From contig NZ_JAGGJW010000003.1 of NCBI RefSeq assembly GCF_017873175.1, positions 248,001-312,000 of the forward strand: DNA of 64,000 bases. Direction: 5' to 3'. This stretch comes from Neorhizobium petrolearium. Its GTDB lineage: Bacteria; Pseudomonadota; Alphaproteobacteria; Rhizobiales; Rhizobiaceae. The first letter of the stretch is position 1, and every line of letters starts with the position of its first letter. Below, piece by piece: positions 27,585 to 37,387 of this stretch. The position numbers were made by a program, and so were the translations under genes. The notes under the pieces were generated by a model, which saw only the letters and a list, made by a program, of their open reading frames with translations, ran no database searches and had not been told where the DNA came from.

Positions 27585-28748
27585 CTAATCGGGGATCAGC
27601 ACACGTTGACAATCTGCCGTCGAGAGGCCCGCAAAGGCGAGATCACGGATTTCAGCTGCATCCCTCCCCTGCAACGGGACAGGACCTGCCGGCAATCCCC
27701 GTGCCGCTGGCCTGCCGCCGGCAACGGGAAGCAGGGCGAGCTCTTCGCAGGTGCCGTCATCCGCCAAGGTCAACCGGATCGCGGCGCTGCGCCAGACGTC
27801 GACGCCCCTTTCGTCATAGGTTGCGGAGCGTCGGGTGTGAAAGACGAAATTGCCGAGGCCGGGGATGATCGCCTTGCCGCGATGGAAAGTGACCGGCTGC
27901 ATGACAGGCGCGCCCGAGCCGAGGATCACGTCTGCACCGTCTTCGATCAGGCCCCGGCAGATATCGGTGAACCAGTCCGGCGGCTTCTTCCAATCCGAAT
28001 CCCAGTGATGGCCGTGGATCGCCACCGCAACGAGATGCCCGGCAGCCTTGGCGGTGTTCATGCCTGAAACAAGCCGCTGCATATCGTCTTCGTCGGCCAA
28101 CCAGTGAGCGGCGATCGCCTGGCCCGAAACCACAGACGTGCCGAAAACTTCGAGGTCCGTATCTCTCCAGGTTTCATAACCGACCGCGGCGCGGGCGGCG
28201 GCGCGCTTGTCGTCCCCAAGGGCGCCGACGATCTGCCGTAGCGTTTCAAACTCCGTCGGTGGCACCCTGACGGTGCGTTTCATCCGAAGCGGCGCGATGC
28301 CGGCGCGATCGGCCGATGCATAATTGATATCCGGCTGCGGGCCGAGATCGACGGAGAAGATCGCCAGCGACTTCCCTTGCTTAGGCACGATGGCCGGTGC
28401 GGCGGCCTCGTCGATATTCACTCCGCTGCCGGCGAGTTCCAGCCCAGCCTGCTCCGCCATAGCCCGCGTCGCGGCGATGCCCGGCGGGCCGAGATCGAAG
28501 GCGTGGTTGTTGGCATGCGTCAACGCATGAAAGCCAAGTTCCCGCACGGAAGTGAGCGCGTCCGGCGACGCGAGATGCAATGTCTTCGTCTTGGTCGGCC
28601 AGGCGCCTGACATCTCGACCGTCGCCTCCAGATTGGCAAAGGTGGCGTCCGCCTTCAGGAAGTCCCTGACCTTGCGATGCCCCTCGCCCGTGAGATCGAG
28701 CGGGCTGTGGATGAGGATTTGGCCGGTGACGGCAATGATAATCGACAT
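27585..28748 (-). CDS. CapA-family protein (PGA_cap metallophosphatase-like)
   Basis: This 387-residue protein shows the CapA pattern: NLEATV near residue 40, ALTHANNHAFDLG near 78, IHGHHWDSDW in the middle, and VMQPVTFHRGKAIIPGLGNFVF near the end. The usual first metal motif (GD near the N-terminus) reads TGQILIH, so the metal site may be altered. No signal peptide is seen, so it is probably cytoplasmic, unlike capsule-linked CapA/PgsA. It starts two bases after the CocE-like gene and ends the peptide importer operon. A hydrolytic role on the imported compound is an inference. Confidence 0.8.
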   Translation of the reverse strand: MSIIIAVTGQILIHSPLDLTGEGHRKVRDFLKADATFANLEATVEMSGAWPTKTKTLHLASPDALTSVRELGFHALTHANNHAFDLGPPGIAATRAMAEQAGLELAGSGVNIDEAAAPAIVPKQGKSLAIFSVDLGPQPDINYASADRAGIAPLRMKRTVRVPPTEFETLRQIVGALGDDKRAAARAAVGYETWRDTDLEVFGTSVVSGQAIAAHWLADEDDMQRLVSGMNTAKAAGHLVAVAIHGHHWDSDWKKPPDWFTDICRGLIEDGADVILGSGAPVMQPVTFHRGKAIIPGLGNFVFHTRRSATYDERGVDVWRSAAIRLTLADDGTCEELALLPVAGGRPAARGLPAGPVPLQGRDAAEIRDLAFAGLSTADCQRVLIPD

Positions 28749-28750
28749 GG

Positions 28751-30655
28751 CTAATTCGCGAAGGGTTTCAGCGCCATCATCGCTTCACCGCGGACGATCG
28801 GCAAGCGGATCGCCGATGGCCGCGCGGCGTCACAAAATACGGAATTGCGAGCGATCTGCGTTGTGCGCCCCCGGCCTTCCGGGGCGTAGGTATTCGGGTT
28901 GACGTCGTATTTCGGGAAATTGGACGAGGAAATGTCGAGCCGGATGTGATGCCCCTTGGCGAAAAGATTGGCCGTCGCGAAAGGCTCTATCGTCACCTTG
29001 AAAACCTCGCCCGCGACGATCGCCTCTGGTTTTTCCCAGGATTTTCGGTAGCGGCAGCGGATAATCCCGTCGGTAATGTTGAGCGCATAACCGGTCGGAT
29101 AGTCCTCGCTCGGTGGATAAACGTCGACAAGTTTCGCGGTGAAATCCGTGTCCGGCGCATCCGAGGAAACGTATAGCTCGACGATGATCGGGCCGACGAC
29201 GGCGACGTCCTCTGCCAGTATCTCGGTCTCGAAGGAGAGCACGTCTGCCCGGGCAGAAAGAGGCAGTCCTGGGTGCTTCGAGCCGTAGAACTTCTCGCCT
29301 TCGCGCTGGTCAAAGCCGCCACCCTCAAAGATCGGCTGGCCGCTGGTCAGAGAACCACCGATGGTCGGCACGGGATTCTTCGGGTCGTAGTCGTAGACGA
29401 AAGGCTCGATATCGGCTTTCGGCTCGTCGGTAGAAAGCGAGCCATTCTGGTGAATGTAGAAATTGCGATATTCCGTTCCCGGCAGGGGCCAGTCGGCCGC
29501 TTCGATCCAGCGGCCTCCGTGATCCAGATGACCGTCCTCGTTGCGGATACCCGAGCCGCCGCCCATGACGAAGGTGCGCACTGCCGGTTCCTGCGACACG
29601 CCGTTTTCCTCACCCTTCAGCCATCGGTCGAACCAATTGCGGCGGAAAGCAAGCCAGCTTTCGACCACATTTCCTCCAAGCGACGCGGCCGCACCGAAGG
29701 AGGTGTCACCAGCGAAGGTCGTGTTGCGGTTGCCGTGCAGCCACGGCCCCATGATGAGTTGAAGCGGCCTGCTCTTCTTGCTGGAAAGGCCGCGAAAATT
29801 GTCGAGCGTCGATCTGACATAAGCGTCATACCAGCTCGACATCAGAACAATCGGCACCTCGGGGAAGGTATCGTAGAAGCCTTCCATATAGAGGCCAACG
29901 CGGCGCCAACTCTCATCGAACGTGCCGCTGCGCCATTGGTCAAGCAGATAGCTTTCATATTCCGGCATCCAGCGGACCGGTGAAACGCCTTCGCTCCAGG
30001 GCATGACGCTGAACCAGGCCTTGATATCTTCTGCTTCGATGGCGGCACGAGCCAACTCATCACCCTCGCCGATCGCCTGATTATAGGCCCATGTCGCCTG
30101 CTTGAGTTCGAAGGCGCCGCCCTGGCGGATGCCGCACTGATAAGCATTCGAAAAGCCGCCTGAATCCATCACCATACAGGCAAGGCCAGGCGGGTTAAGG
30201 CAGGCGAGCGCGGCTTGCGTATGCGCCGCATAGGAAAGCCCCATCGTGCCGAACCGGCCGTTCGACCAAGGCTGCTCGACCAACCAGCGGGCGGTATCGT
30301 AACCATCAGCGGCTTCGGAGATGTATTTGCTGAATTCGCCTTCGGAATTATAGCGACCGCGGCAATCCTGATAAACAACGGTGTAACCGGCGCGGACGAA
30401 ATAGGAGGCAACCTCGTGGCGCTTCATCGGCGTGGACATGCCCACTTCGATCTCGGATCGGGAGCGTTCCGTCTTACCGTAAGGGGTGCGTTCCAGGATC
30501 GCCGGCAGCCGGGCCTCGATCACTTTGCCGTCCTTGGCCGGCTGGTAGATGTCGGTTGCAAGCCTGATACCGTCTCGCATCGTCACCATCACATCGCGTT
30601 CGACGACCACGTCGTCGGCTATCACCTCGCGGCGCGATGCCGTCAGGGTATCCAT
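28751..30655 (-). CDS. CocE/NonD family hydrolase (X-Pro dipeptidyl-peptidase-like)
   Basis: This alpha/beta hydrolase of 634 residues is of the S15/CocE family. MRDGIRLATDIYQP opens the catalytic domain, VVYQDCRGRYNSEGEF follows, and the nucleophile Ser lies in MGLSYAAHTQ, where many homologues have GxSYxG. The C-terminal third is a jelly-roll domain. Family members cleave X-Pro peptides, cocaine-type esters or acylated beta-lactams. The start at 30655 follows GAGGA; the longer frame to 30769 is not supported. It sits between the importer's binding protein and the CapA-like gene, so it probably hydrolyses the imported peptide or ester. Confidence 0.87.
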   Translation of the reverse strand: MDTLTASRREVIADDVVVERDVMVTMRDGIRLATDIYQPAKDGKVIEARLPAILERTPYGKTERSRSEIEVGMSTPMKRHEVASYFVRAGYTVVYQDCRGRYNSEGEFSKYISEAADGYDTARWLVEQPWSNGRFGTMGLSYAAHTQAALACLNPPGLACMVMDSGGFSNAYQCGIRQGGAFELKQATWAYNQAIGEGDELARAAIEAEDIKAWFSVMPWSEGVSPVRWMPEYESYLLDQWRSGTFDESWRRVGLYMEGFYDTFPEVPIVLMSSWYDAYVRSTLDNFRGLSSKKSRPLQLIMGPWLHGNRNTTFAGDTSFGAAASLGGNVVESWLAFRRNWFDRWLKGEENGVSQEPAVRTFVMGGGSGIRNEDGHLDHGGRWIEAADWPLPGTEYRNFYIHQNGSLSTDEPKADIEPFVYDYDPKNPVPTIGGSLTSGQPIFEGGGFDQREGEKFYGSKHPGLPLSARADVLSFETEILAEDVAVVGPIIVELYVSSDAPDTDFTAKLVDVYPPSEDYPTGYALNITDGIIRCRYRKSWEKPEAIVAGEVFKVTIEPFATANLFAKGHHIRLDISSSNFPKYDVNPNTYAPEGRGRTTQIARNSVFCDAARPSAIRLPIVRGEAMMALKPFAN

Positions 30656-30775
30656 GTCCGTATCCTCAAAAATTGCCAGGAAAAGACCCGAACCGGCTCG
30701 CCACATCCCGACGCCGGCCCGGGGATGCCGCGTGCCGAGAGAACCAGCACGACGGCTTATCTCTTGCACTGCGGC

Positions 30776-32350
30776 TTACTCGGCGAGCCCCGCGAGCGTC
30801 GCGCTCGTGTCTTCCGTCATGTTGGCAATGTAGGAAAGATTCGCCTTGCCGGCCCAGTGGACCTTTTGCCAGTAGAGCGGAATGACCGGGACATCGGCAA
30901 AGACGGCCTTGGTCGCCTTCTGCAGCAATTCCACGCGTTTCTTCGCATCGAACTCGGCAGTTGCCGTGCGCATCATCTCATCGAAGGCCGGATTGCTGTA
31001 TTTGACGCGATTGAACGAGCCGGTGCCGGCTTCCTTGTTCGCCGTCATCAGCAGGTTGCGCAGTCCCGTTGCAGATGTCGGCGTCGAGTTGCCGAGCGAG
31101 AAGATGAAGGCCGAAAATTCGCCTGCTGAGGCACCCTTGGTGTAGACATTGTAGGGCTGCGCCACGACACCATTCACTTTGAGCCCGCCACGGGCGAACA
31201 TCTGTCCGAGCGCCTGAGCGACCTCCGCATCGCCGGGGAAGCGGTCATTCGAAGTATGGATGGTGACGCCGAAACCGTCCTTGTAGCCCGCTTCCGCCAG
31301 CAGCTTCTTCGCATTGTCGGCATTGAATGCCGGTGCGGCAATCGAGGGATCATTGCCCGCGACGCCGGTAGGCACGAGCTGGCCTGCCGGTTCGGCAGAG
31401 CCGTCCAGGATGCGGTCGATGATCAACTGACGGTTGATCAGTTCAGAGAGCGCGGTGCGGACCTTCACGTCCTTCAGCGGGTTCGTGTCGAGCGGTTTGC
31501 CATCCTTGTCGGTGATGAAGGGACTTTTGTCGCGGGCGCTGTCAAGCGCAAGGTAGATCATGCGGGCAGAGGCAATCGAAAAGACCTTGAGGCCGGAAAT
31601 ACCTTCAATTGTCTTCACATCGCCCGGCGGCACGGCGTCGATCAGGTCGACCGCGCCGGAGCGAAGTGCCGCGACACGCGACGCGTCGTTCGAGATGAAC
31701 TTGATCGTGACATTGTCAAAATCCTGTTTCTCGCCCCAGAAATCGTCATTGCGGGTCAGGACCAGGTTGTCGCCTGGCGTCCAAGACTTGAACCTGTAGG
31801 CGCCCGTGCCGATTGCTGCCTCGCCGCTGTTGAAGTCCTCGATGGAAGCCCCCTCCGCGACCTTCTTCTCGACGATGTAGACGAAACCGATCTGTTCCAT
31901 GAAGTCCGGTGTCGGCTTCTTGGTCTTGAACTCGATCGTCAGATTGTCCAGTGCCTTCATGCTGTCGATCGAGGCCACGTTGCCGGAAAACGGCGCCGGG
32001 CTGTTCGGAATGTCCTTGGCGCGGGTCAGCGAGAAGATCACGTCCTCGGCCGTCAGCGGGTTGCCGTCATGGAACTTGACGCCTTCGCGCAGCGTCACAT
32101 GCCAGGTGAGAGGATCGAGGTTTGTCCAGGAGACCGCCAGCGCCGGCTCGACGTTGATCGCCGCGTCCGTTTGTACAAGACGATCAAAGATCTGCATGGC
32201 AATGTTCTGATTGTTGCCGGTGCGTGAGAACTGCGGGTCGATCGCCGACGGTTCGGTGGCGCTGCCGAGTACCAGGTCGGCGGCCTGAGCCGAGCTCAGT
32301 GCGATGACGGTGGCAGCAACCCCCGCCAGCAGGAATTTCATCGGTTTCAT
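30776..32350 (-). CDS. Peptide-type ABC transporter substrate-binding protein (family 5)
   Basis: This 524-residue periplasmic protein has a clear signal peptide (FLLAGVAATVIALSSAQAA) and the SBP family 5 body, with LTWHVTLREGVKFHDGNPLTAEDVIFSL. Family members bind di- or oligopeptides, nickel complexes, opines or glutathione. The binding protein is encoded after the ATPases, not first as in dpp operons. It is followed 120 bases later by the CocE-like gene. Confidence 0.93.
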   Translation of the reverse strand: MKPMKFLLAGVAATVIALSSAQAADLVLGSATEPSAIDPQFSRTGNNQNIAMQIFDRLVQTDAAINVEPALAVSWTNLDPLTWHVTLREGVKFHDGNPLTAEDVIFSLTRAKDIPNSPAPFSGNVASIDSMKALDNLTIEFKTKKPTPDFMEQIGFVYIVEKKVAEGASIEDFNSGEAAIGTGAYRFKSWTPGDNLVLTRNDDFWGEKQDFDNVTIKFISNDASRVAALRSGAVDLIDAVPPGDVKTIEGISGLKVFSIASARMIYLALDSARDKSPFITDKDGKPLDTNPLKDVKVRTALSELINRQLIIDRILDGSAEPAGQLVPTGVAGNDPSIAAPAFNADNAKKLLAEAGYKDGFGVTIHTSNDRFPGDAEVAQALGQMFARGGLKVNGVVAQPYNVYTKGASAGEFSAFIFSLGNSTPTSATGLRNLLMTANKEAGTGSFNRVKYSNPAFDEMMRTATAEFDAKKRVELLQKATKAVFADVPVIPLYWQKVHWAGKANLSYIANMTEDTSATLAGLAE

Positions 32351-32382
32351 AAGTCTGTTCCCTTCCTTTTTAGATAGCCGGT

Positions 32383-33420
32383 TTAGATGGCCGGTTCGGC
32401 CGTTGCATTCTTCGTTTCAATCGCAGCCAGATCGTTCAGGTGGCAGGCGCTGACATGACCGACCGCATTCTGTTTCAGGACCGGCCGCTCCACACGGCAG
32501 CGGTCGAACGCCTTCGGGCAGCGGGGGTGGAAATGGCATCCCGGCGGCGGATGAAGCGGTGACGGGATTTCCCCCTTGATCGGCGTGAAAATGCGGTGGC
32601 GGTCGGCAACCGTCGGCAGCTCGCGAATGAGGGCCTGGGTGTAGGGATGTTTGGGATCATCAAAAAGTTCGTCGGGCGTGGCGCTTTCCACGACGCGGCC
32701 GAGATACATGACGACCACCCGGTCGCAGATATGCTTCACCACGCCAAGATCGTGGCTGATAAAGAGGTAGGTCAGGCCGAATTCCCGCTTCAGGTCCATG
32801 AAGAGGTTGAGGATCTGCGCCTGGATGGAGACATCGAGGGCTGCGACGGATTCGTCGCAGACCAGCAGTTTGGGTTTCACCGCCAGCGCCCGGGCGATGC
32901 CGATGCGCTGCCGCTGGCCACCGGAGAATTGATGCGGATAACGATCGAGATAGGAAGCGTCGAGGCCGACGCGCTCGGCGAGCGACGCGACATAATCACG
33001 AACCTCCCGGCCCTTGACGATGCCGTGTACCCGTGGCGCCTCACCGATCAGGTCGATCACCCGCTTCCTCGGATTGAGCGTCGACATCGGATCCTGGAAG
33101 ATCATCTGGGCGGAAAGCCGCATGGCGCGTTTGTCGTCACCCTGCAGCGAGGTCAGCGGCCGGCCCTTCCAGCGTACCTCGCCGCCGCTCGCTGGCATGA
33201 TGCCGGCCATCACCCGGCCGAGCGTCGATTTCCCGCAGCCCGATTCGCCGACAAGGCCGACCACCTCGCCCGGATAGACCGCGAGATTGACTTCGTCGAC
33301 CGCATGTACGGTCTTTTCCTCGAGGCCCGCCCCGAAGAGATTGGCGATCTTTTCCGCATAGTCGAGCTTGCGGGAAAACCGCCGGCTGACGTCTACGGCT
33401 TCCACGAGCGGGGTCGTCAT
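32383..33420 (-). CDS. Peptide-type ABC transporter ATP-binding protein (DppF-like)
   Basis: This 345-residue ATPase has Walker A GESGCGKST, signature FSGGQRQRIGIARAL, Walker B LLVCDESVAALD (Ser where DEP is usual) and the C-terminal oligopeptide-transporter Cys motif (CHFHPRCPKAFDRC). It pairs with the upstream ATPase, overlapping it by four bases (ATGA). Confidence 0.93.
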   Translation of the reverse strand: MTTPLVEAVDVSRRFSRKLDYAEKIANLFGAGLEEKTVHAVDEVNLAVYPGEVVGLVGESGCGKSTLGRVMAGIMPASGGEVRWKGRPLTSLQGDDKRAMRLSAQMIFQDPMSTLNPRKRVIDLIGEAPRVHGIVKGREVRDYVASLAERVGLDASYLDRYPHQFSGGQRQRIGIARALAVKPKLLVCDESVAALDVSIQAQILNLFMDLKREFGLTYLFISHDLGVVKHICDRVVVMYLGRVVESATPDELFDDPKHPYTQALIRELPTVADRHRIFTPIKGEIPSPLHPPPGCHFHPRCPKAFDRCRVERPVLKQNAVGHVSACHLNDLAAIETKNATAEPAI

Positions 33421-34388
33421 GCGACGCTCCAGAGGTGAGGGTGGAAACAGCGGAACTCGCGGCCGGCGGCGATTTCCGGCATCGGTTCGGTGGCGCAGAC
33501 ATCGGTGGCCCGGGCGCAGCGATCACGGAAGGCGCAGCCGGAAGGGCGCGACAAAGGCGACGGCGCGAAACCGGGGATCGGACGAAGCGGCTCGCCGCGC
33601 GGAACGGCAGCCGGAACCGCGCTGAGCAGCCCGGACGTATATGGATGACGCGGCTCGGTCAGCACGCCGTCCACCTGGCCAGCCTCGACGATCTTGCCCG
33701 CATACATGACCATGATCCGGTCCGCGAGTGCGGCGACGACGCCGAGGTCATGGCTGATCCAGATCAGCGCCATGCCGAATTCGGCAGCTAGCCGCTTGAT
33801 CTCGAAGAGTATCTGCGACTGGATCGTCACGTCGAGCGCCGTCGTCGGTTCATCCGCAATGATCAGATCCGGCCGGTGCAGGAGCGCAATGGCAATCGCC
33901 ACGCGCTGGCGCATGCCGCCAGAGAACTGGTGCGGATAGGCATCGAGCCGCTCCTCCGGCGAGGGAATGCCCACAAGGCCAAGTGCATCGCGCGAACGGG
34001 CCCAGGCCTCGGCGCGCGAGACCTTGCCATGGGCCAATACTGTCTCGATCATCTGGGTGCCGATCGAAAGCACCGGGTTCAGTGTCATCATCGGATCCTG
34101 GAAGATCATCGCGATGCGTTTACCCCGGATCGTCCGCATGGCGGCTGGCGACAGCTTCAACAAATCCTCGCCTTTGAACAGGATCTGCCCGGAAACGACG
34201 CGGCCGGGCGGATCGACGAGGCCGAGGATCGAAAAGCCGGTGATCGACTTGCCGGAGCCGGATTCGCCGACCAAACCGACGATTTCCTTCTGGCCAACCG
34301 CGAAGCTCACGTCATCGATGGCCTTCAGCACGCCGCGACGGGTCATGAAATGAGTGGAAAGGTTCTTGACTTCGAGAATCGGGGTCAT
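33417..34388 (-). CDS. Peptide-type ABC transporter ATP-binding protein (DppD-like)
   Basis: This 323-residue ATPase has Walker [10 protein letters not shown], signature [15 protein letters not shown], Walker [13 protein letters not shown] and a C-terminal Cys-containing region ([14 protein letters not shown]) typical of oligopeptide transporter ATPases. The ATG at 34388 lies five bases after the permease stop; the longer frame upstream is antisense-like extension into the permease gene and not used. Confidence 0.93.
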   Translation of the reverse strand: MTPILEVKNLSTHFMTRRGVLKAIDDVSFAVGQKEIVGLVGESGSGKSITGFSILGLVDPPGRVVSGQILFKGEDLLKLSPAAMRTIRGKRIAMIFQDPMMTLNPVLSIGTQMIETVLAHGKVSRAEAWARSRDALGLVGIPSPEERLDAYPHQFSGGMRQRVAIAIALLHRPDLIIADEPTTALDVTIQSQILFEIKRLAAEFGMALIWISHDLGVVAALADRIMVMYAGKIVEAGQVDGVLTEPRHPYTSGLLSAVPAAVPRGEPLRPIPGFAPSPLSRPSGCAFRDRCARATDVCATEPMPEIAAGREFRCFHPHLWSVA

Positions 34389-34393
34389 CGTGC

Positions 34394-35296
34394 TCACCTT
34401 TCGCCCAGTCTCGGGTTCAGCACCTCGCGGAGGCGGTCGCCGACGATGTTGATCGAGAAAACGAGCACGAGCAGCAATAAGCCGGGATAGACGCTGATCC
34501 AGTATTCGCCGGACATCAGAAGCTGATAGCCGTTGGCGATCAGCAGGCCGAGCGAGGGTTCGGTGATCGGCAGACCGATGCCGAGGAAGGAGAGCGTCGC
34601 CTCCGCCGAGATGGCATGCGCGACCTGCAGCGTGCCGATGACGATCAGCGGTGGAAGACAGTTCGGCAGGAGATGGCCGATCAGGATGCGCGGCGTCGAA
34701 ATTCCAAGCGTTACCGCCGCCTCGACATAGTCCTTGTTCTTCTCGACCAGTGCCGCACTCCTGACGGCGCGGGCGAAGGTCGCCCATTGCACGAGGATCA
34801 GTGCGAAGATGACCTTCCAGAGTCCCTGCCCCAGCAGAGCCAGCAGCATCAGCGCGACAAGGATGGTCGGGAAACCGAGCATCAGGTCGACGATGCGCAT
34901 GATCAGCGCATCAATGCGGCCGCCGAAATAGGCGGCGATCAGGCCGAGCACCGTGCCCACCACCAACGCGACGAGGCCGGAGAACACCCCGACGCCGAGG
35001 CTGGTCCGCAGACCATAGATCATCGCCGAGAACATGTCGCGACCCTGGCCGTCGGTGCCGAGCCGATAAATAAGACCATCCATGCTTTCCGAGCCCGGCG
35101 GCAGCTTGGAATCGAGAATGTCGAGGACCGCGAGGTCGAAGGGGTCCTGGGGAGTCAGATAGGGGCCGACGATCGCGGCGAAGAGCAGGATGATGCAGAC
35201 AATCGCGGCAATAACAGCTTTGGGGCTCTCGGCAATGCCCATGACGAGCCGGCCGAACAGAGTATCGTCACGGAATGAAGAAACGCGCGCATTCAT
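34394..35296 (-). CDS. Peptide-type ABC transporter permease (DppC-like)
   Basis: This 300-residue inner-membrane permease has an N-terminal cytoplasmic segment, six helices, and the EAA loop EAAVTLGISTPRILIGHLLPN. It forms the channel with the DppB-like protein. It overlaps the upstream permease gene by four bases. Confidence 0.93.
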   Translation of the reverse strand: MNARVSSFRDDTLFGRLVMGIAESPKAVIAAIVCIILLFAAIVGPYLTPQDPFDLAVLDILDSKLPPGSESMDGLIYRLGTDGQGRDMFSAMIYGLRTSLGVGVFSGLVALVVGTVLGLIAAYFGGRIDALIMRIVDLMLGFPTILVALMLLALLGQGLWKVIFALILVQWATFARAVRSAALVEKNKDYVEAAVTLGISTPRILIGHLLPNCLPPLIVIGTLQVAHAISAEATLSFLGIGLPITEPSLGLLIANGYQLLMSGEYWISVYPGLLLLVLVFSINIVGDRLREVLNPRLGER

Positions 35297-36267
35297 TGGG
35301 CATCTCCCAGCCGGACGCGCGGATCGACCAGCGAATAGAGGACGTCGACCACGAAGTTGATGAAAATGAAGAGGCTGACAATGACCAGCAGGTAGGCAAC
35401 CACGACCGGCCGATCGAGCCGCATGATCGAGTCGATCAGCAGCTTTCCGATGCCTGGCCAGGCGAAGATCGTTTCGGTCACGACCGCAAAGGCCAGCATG
35501 CTGCCGAGTTCGAGGCCGACCACCGTGATCAGCGGAACCAGGATGTTCTTGAAGACGTGGACGAAGACGATACGCTTTTCGGACAGGCCCTTGGCCCGGG
35601 CGAATTTGACGAAATCAAGCGGCATGGTTTCACGAACGCCGGTGCGGGTCAGGCGGATCACCAGCGAGAGTTTGAAGAGCGACAGGTTGATCGCCGGCAA
35701 TATGAGATGAGCGAGACCATCCAGCGTGAAGAGGCTGGATCGGATGCCGAGGAATTCTCCCATCTGGCCGCGTCCGGTGGACGGCAGCCAGCCGAGCCAA
35801 ACGGAAAAGATCATGATCAGCATCATGCCCTGCCAGAAACTTGGCAGCGAGAAGCCGAAGATCGAGCCGGTCATGATCGCTTCATCGGTGGCGCTATTCG
35901 GCTTCAGACCGGAGAGAAGGCCGAGCGGAATGCCAAGGACCAGCGCGAAAACGAGGCCGGTCAGCGTCAGCTCCAGTGTTGCCGGCAGGCGTTCGAAGAT
36001 CAGGCTGATCGAGGGACGGTTGAAGACGAAGGAACGGCCCAGGTCGCCGTGCAACGCATTCCAGGCAAAGGTCAGGAATTGCTGCCAGAGCGGCTTGTCG
36101 AGGCCGAGCGATGTGATGACCTGCGCGCGTTCGGCGGGGCTCGCATCCGGCGAAATCAGCATCTCGATCGGATCACCGATCGCATAAATGCCGATGAAGA
36201 CGATAATGGCCGTTACGAGCAGGACGGCGATACTCTGCAGGAAGCGACGGATGACAAAGACCGTCAT
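35293..36267 (-). CDS. Peptide-type ABC transporter permease (DppB-like)
   Basis: This 324-residue permease has an N-terminal helix (FVIRRFLQSIAVLLVTAIIV), five further helices and the EAA-type loop RAKGLSEKRIVFVHVFKN. It is the first gene of the seven-gene leftward operon DppB-DppC-DppD-DppF-binding protein-CocE-CapA. The upstream region is shared with a divergent LysR-type gene. Confidence 0.93.
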   Translation of the reverse strand: MTVFVIRRFLQSIAVLLVTAIIVFIGIYAIGDPIEMLISPDASPAERAQVITSLGLDKPLWQQFLTFAWNALHGDLGRSFVFNRPSISLIFERLPATLELTLTGLVFALVLGIPLGLLSGLKPNSATDEAIMTGSIFGFSLPSFWQGMMLIMIFSVWLGWLPSTGRGQMGEFLGIRSSLFTLDGLAHLILPAINLSLFKLSLVIRLTRTGVRETMPLDFVKFARAKGLSEKRIVFVHVFKNILVPLITVVGLELGSMLAFAVVTETIFAWPGIGKLLIDSIMRLDRPVVVAYLLVIVSLFIFINFVVDVLYSLVDPRVRLGDAQ

Positions 36268-36388
36268 GACATGCGCTCCCGCTGATCCATCCCGGCGGGA
36301 CAGAGAATTTTCATGGAGAATGTTCCCCTGTTCTATTTGTTGAAAATGACGATAACGGCGCGCGAAAGATGCGCAATATTATGATTGG

Positions 36389-36408
36389 AATGCATGAACC
36401 TATGCATT
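36389..36408. promoter_or_regulatory. Inverted repeat between the lysR gene and the peptide importer operon
   Basis: AATGCAT-GAACCT-ATGCATT has perfect 7-bp arms and a six-base spacer. It lies 66 bases upstream of the LysR start and about 120 bases upstream of the divergent DppB-like gene. That is where LysR regulators usually bind. The regulator gene is frameshifted, so the site may be a relic. Confidence 0.5.
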
Positions 36409-36474
36409 TTGTGCGCGGAAACCTGTTTCGCTCTTCGCTTGTCTTCGTTGCAGCGTTACCTCTAAGATCGCGCC

Positions 36475-37370
36475 ATGAACTTCAAGCAGCTCGAAATCTT
36501 CAAGACAATCATGGATACCGGCTCGACCATGGCGGCAGCCGCTCAGCTTGGCCTGTCGCAGTCGGCAATCAGCCGCCAGCTCGCTTCGCTTGAAGAGCAG
36601 ATCGGGCGGGAACTTTTCCTGCGCGACAAAGGCCGGCTCATTCCGCGGCCCGAGGCGCATCTCCTTGTCGGTGAAGTGGATGACGTCGCCCAGAGCGTCG
36701 CGCGGCTGAGGATCAAGATCGGCGACGTCCGGACCGGCGCCTTCGGCGAGGCGCTCGTGCGCGTCGCCTTCCCGCACAGCCTGTCGACCACCATGCTGCC
36801 GCCCATCGTCGCCCGCTTCAAATCCGACCATCCACGTGTAACCGTGGAGATCCTGAGCGGGCCTTATGACGCAATCGAACGGATGGTCCGCAACCGGGTC
36901 GCCGACCTTGGCTTCGTCCGCTTGCCGCCGGAGGAGCATTCGTTCGATGCCCGGCCGCCTTTGTGAGCGGCACGACCTGTGTCATGCCGGCCGGCCATCC
37001 GCTCGCAGCCAAGCAGACGATCGACGTCAACGACCTCGCCCGCAACGACCTGATCCTGCTCGGCCGGCAGCGCGTCAACCGCAATGAGCTGGAGCATGAG
37101 CTGCGCCGGATGGTGCCGACCTATCGCTGCAGCCTGGAGGTCCATTCGGTCGAAACCGCCTGCGCCTGCGCCGCACAAGGGCTCGGCATCGCGATCGTGC
37201 CCTCTCTCATCGCCAACTTCTTCCGCAGCGACGCGATCGCCATGCGGCCTTTCCTGCCCGACAAAGTCTCCGATTACGGCATCATCACCATGCCAGGGGC
37301 GCCGCTGTCATGGACCGCCGAGGCCTTCATCAACATCATCAAGACAAATGCAACCGAAACGGCGCCTTGA
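36475..37370 (+). pseudogene. LysR-family transcriptional regulator split by a frameshift
   Basis: Two overlapping frames encode the two parts of one LysR protein. The first (36475-36966, 163 codons) holds the helix-turn-helix (TMAAAAQLGLSQSAISRQLASLEEQIG) and the start of the effector domain. The second (36963-37370) continues with VSGTTCVMPAGHPLA and ends at the usual LysR length. Together they give about 297 residues. The break is in the GC run at 36951-36959, where one missing base would explain it. It could be a real mutation or a sequencing error. A GTGA overlap allows reinitiation, but a functional split LysR would be unusual. It is divergent from the peptide importer. Confidence 0.75.
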
Positions 37371-37387
37371 ATATCTCAGACCGGTCA

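Noticed and set aside
27403..27588. Short open frames in the interval between fixK and the CapA-like gene
   Set aside because: They overlap the K-box and promoter region and show no family features.
35275..36285. 336-codon plus-strand open frame opposite the DppB-like permease
   Set aside because: Its product is a low-complexity charged sequence typical of antisense reading of a GC-rich membrane protein gene.
36963..37370. Second half of the LysR gene as an independent gene started by a coupled GTG
   Set aside because: The frame continues the LysR effector domain mid-fold, so a frameshift is the simpler reading.
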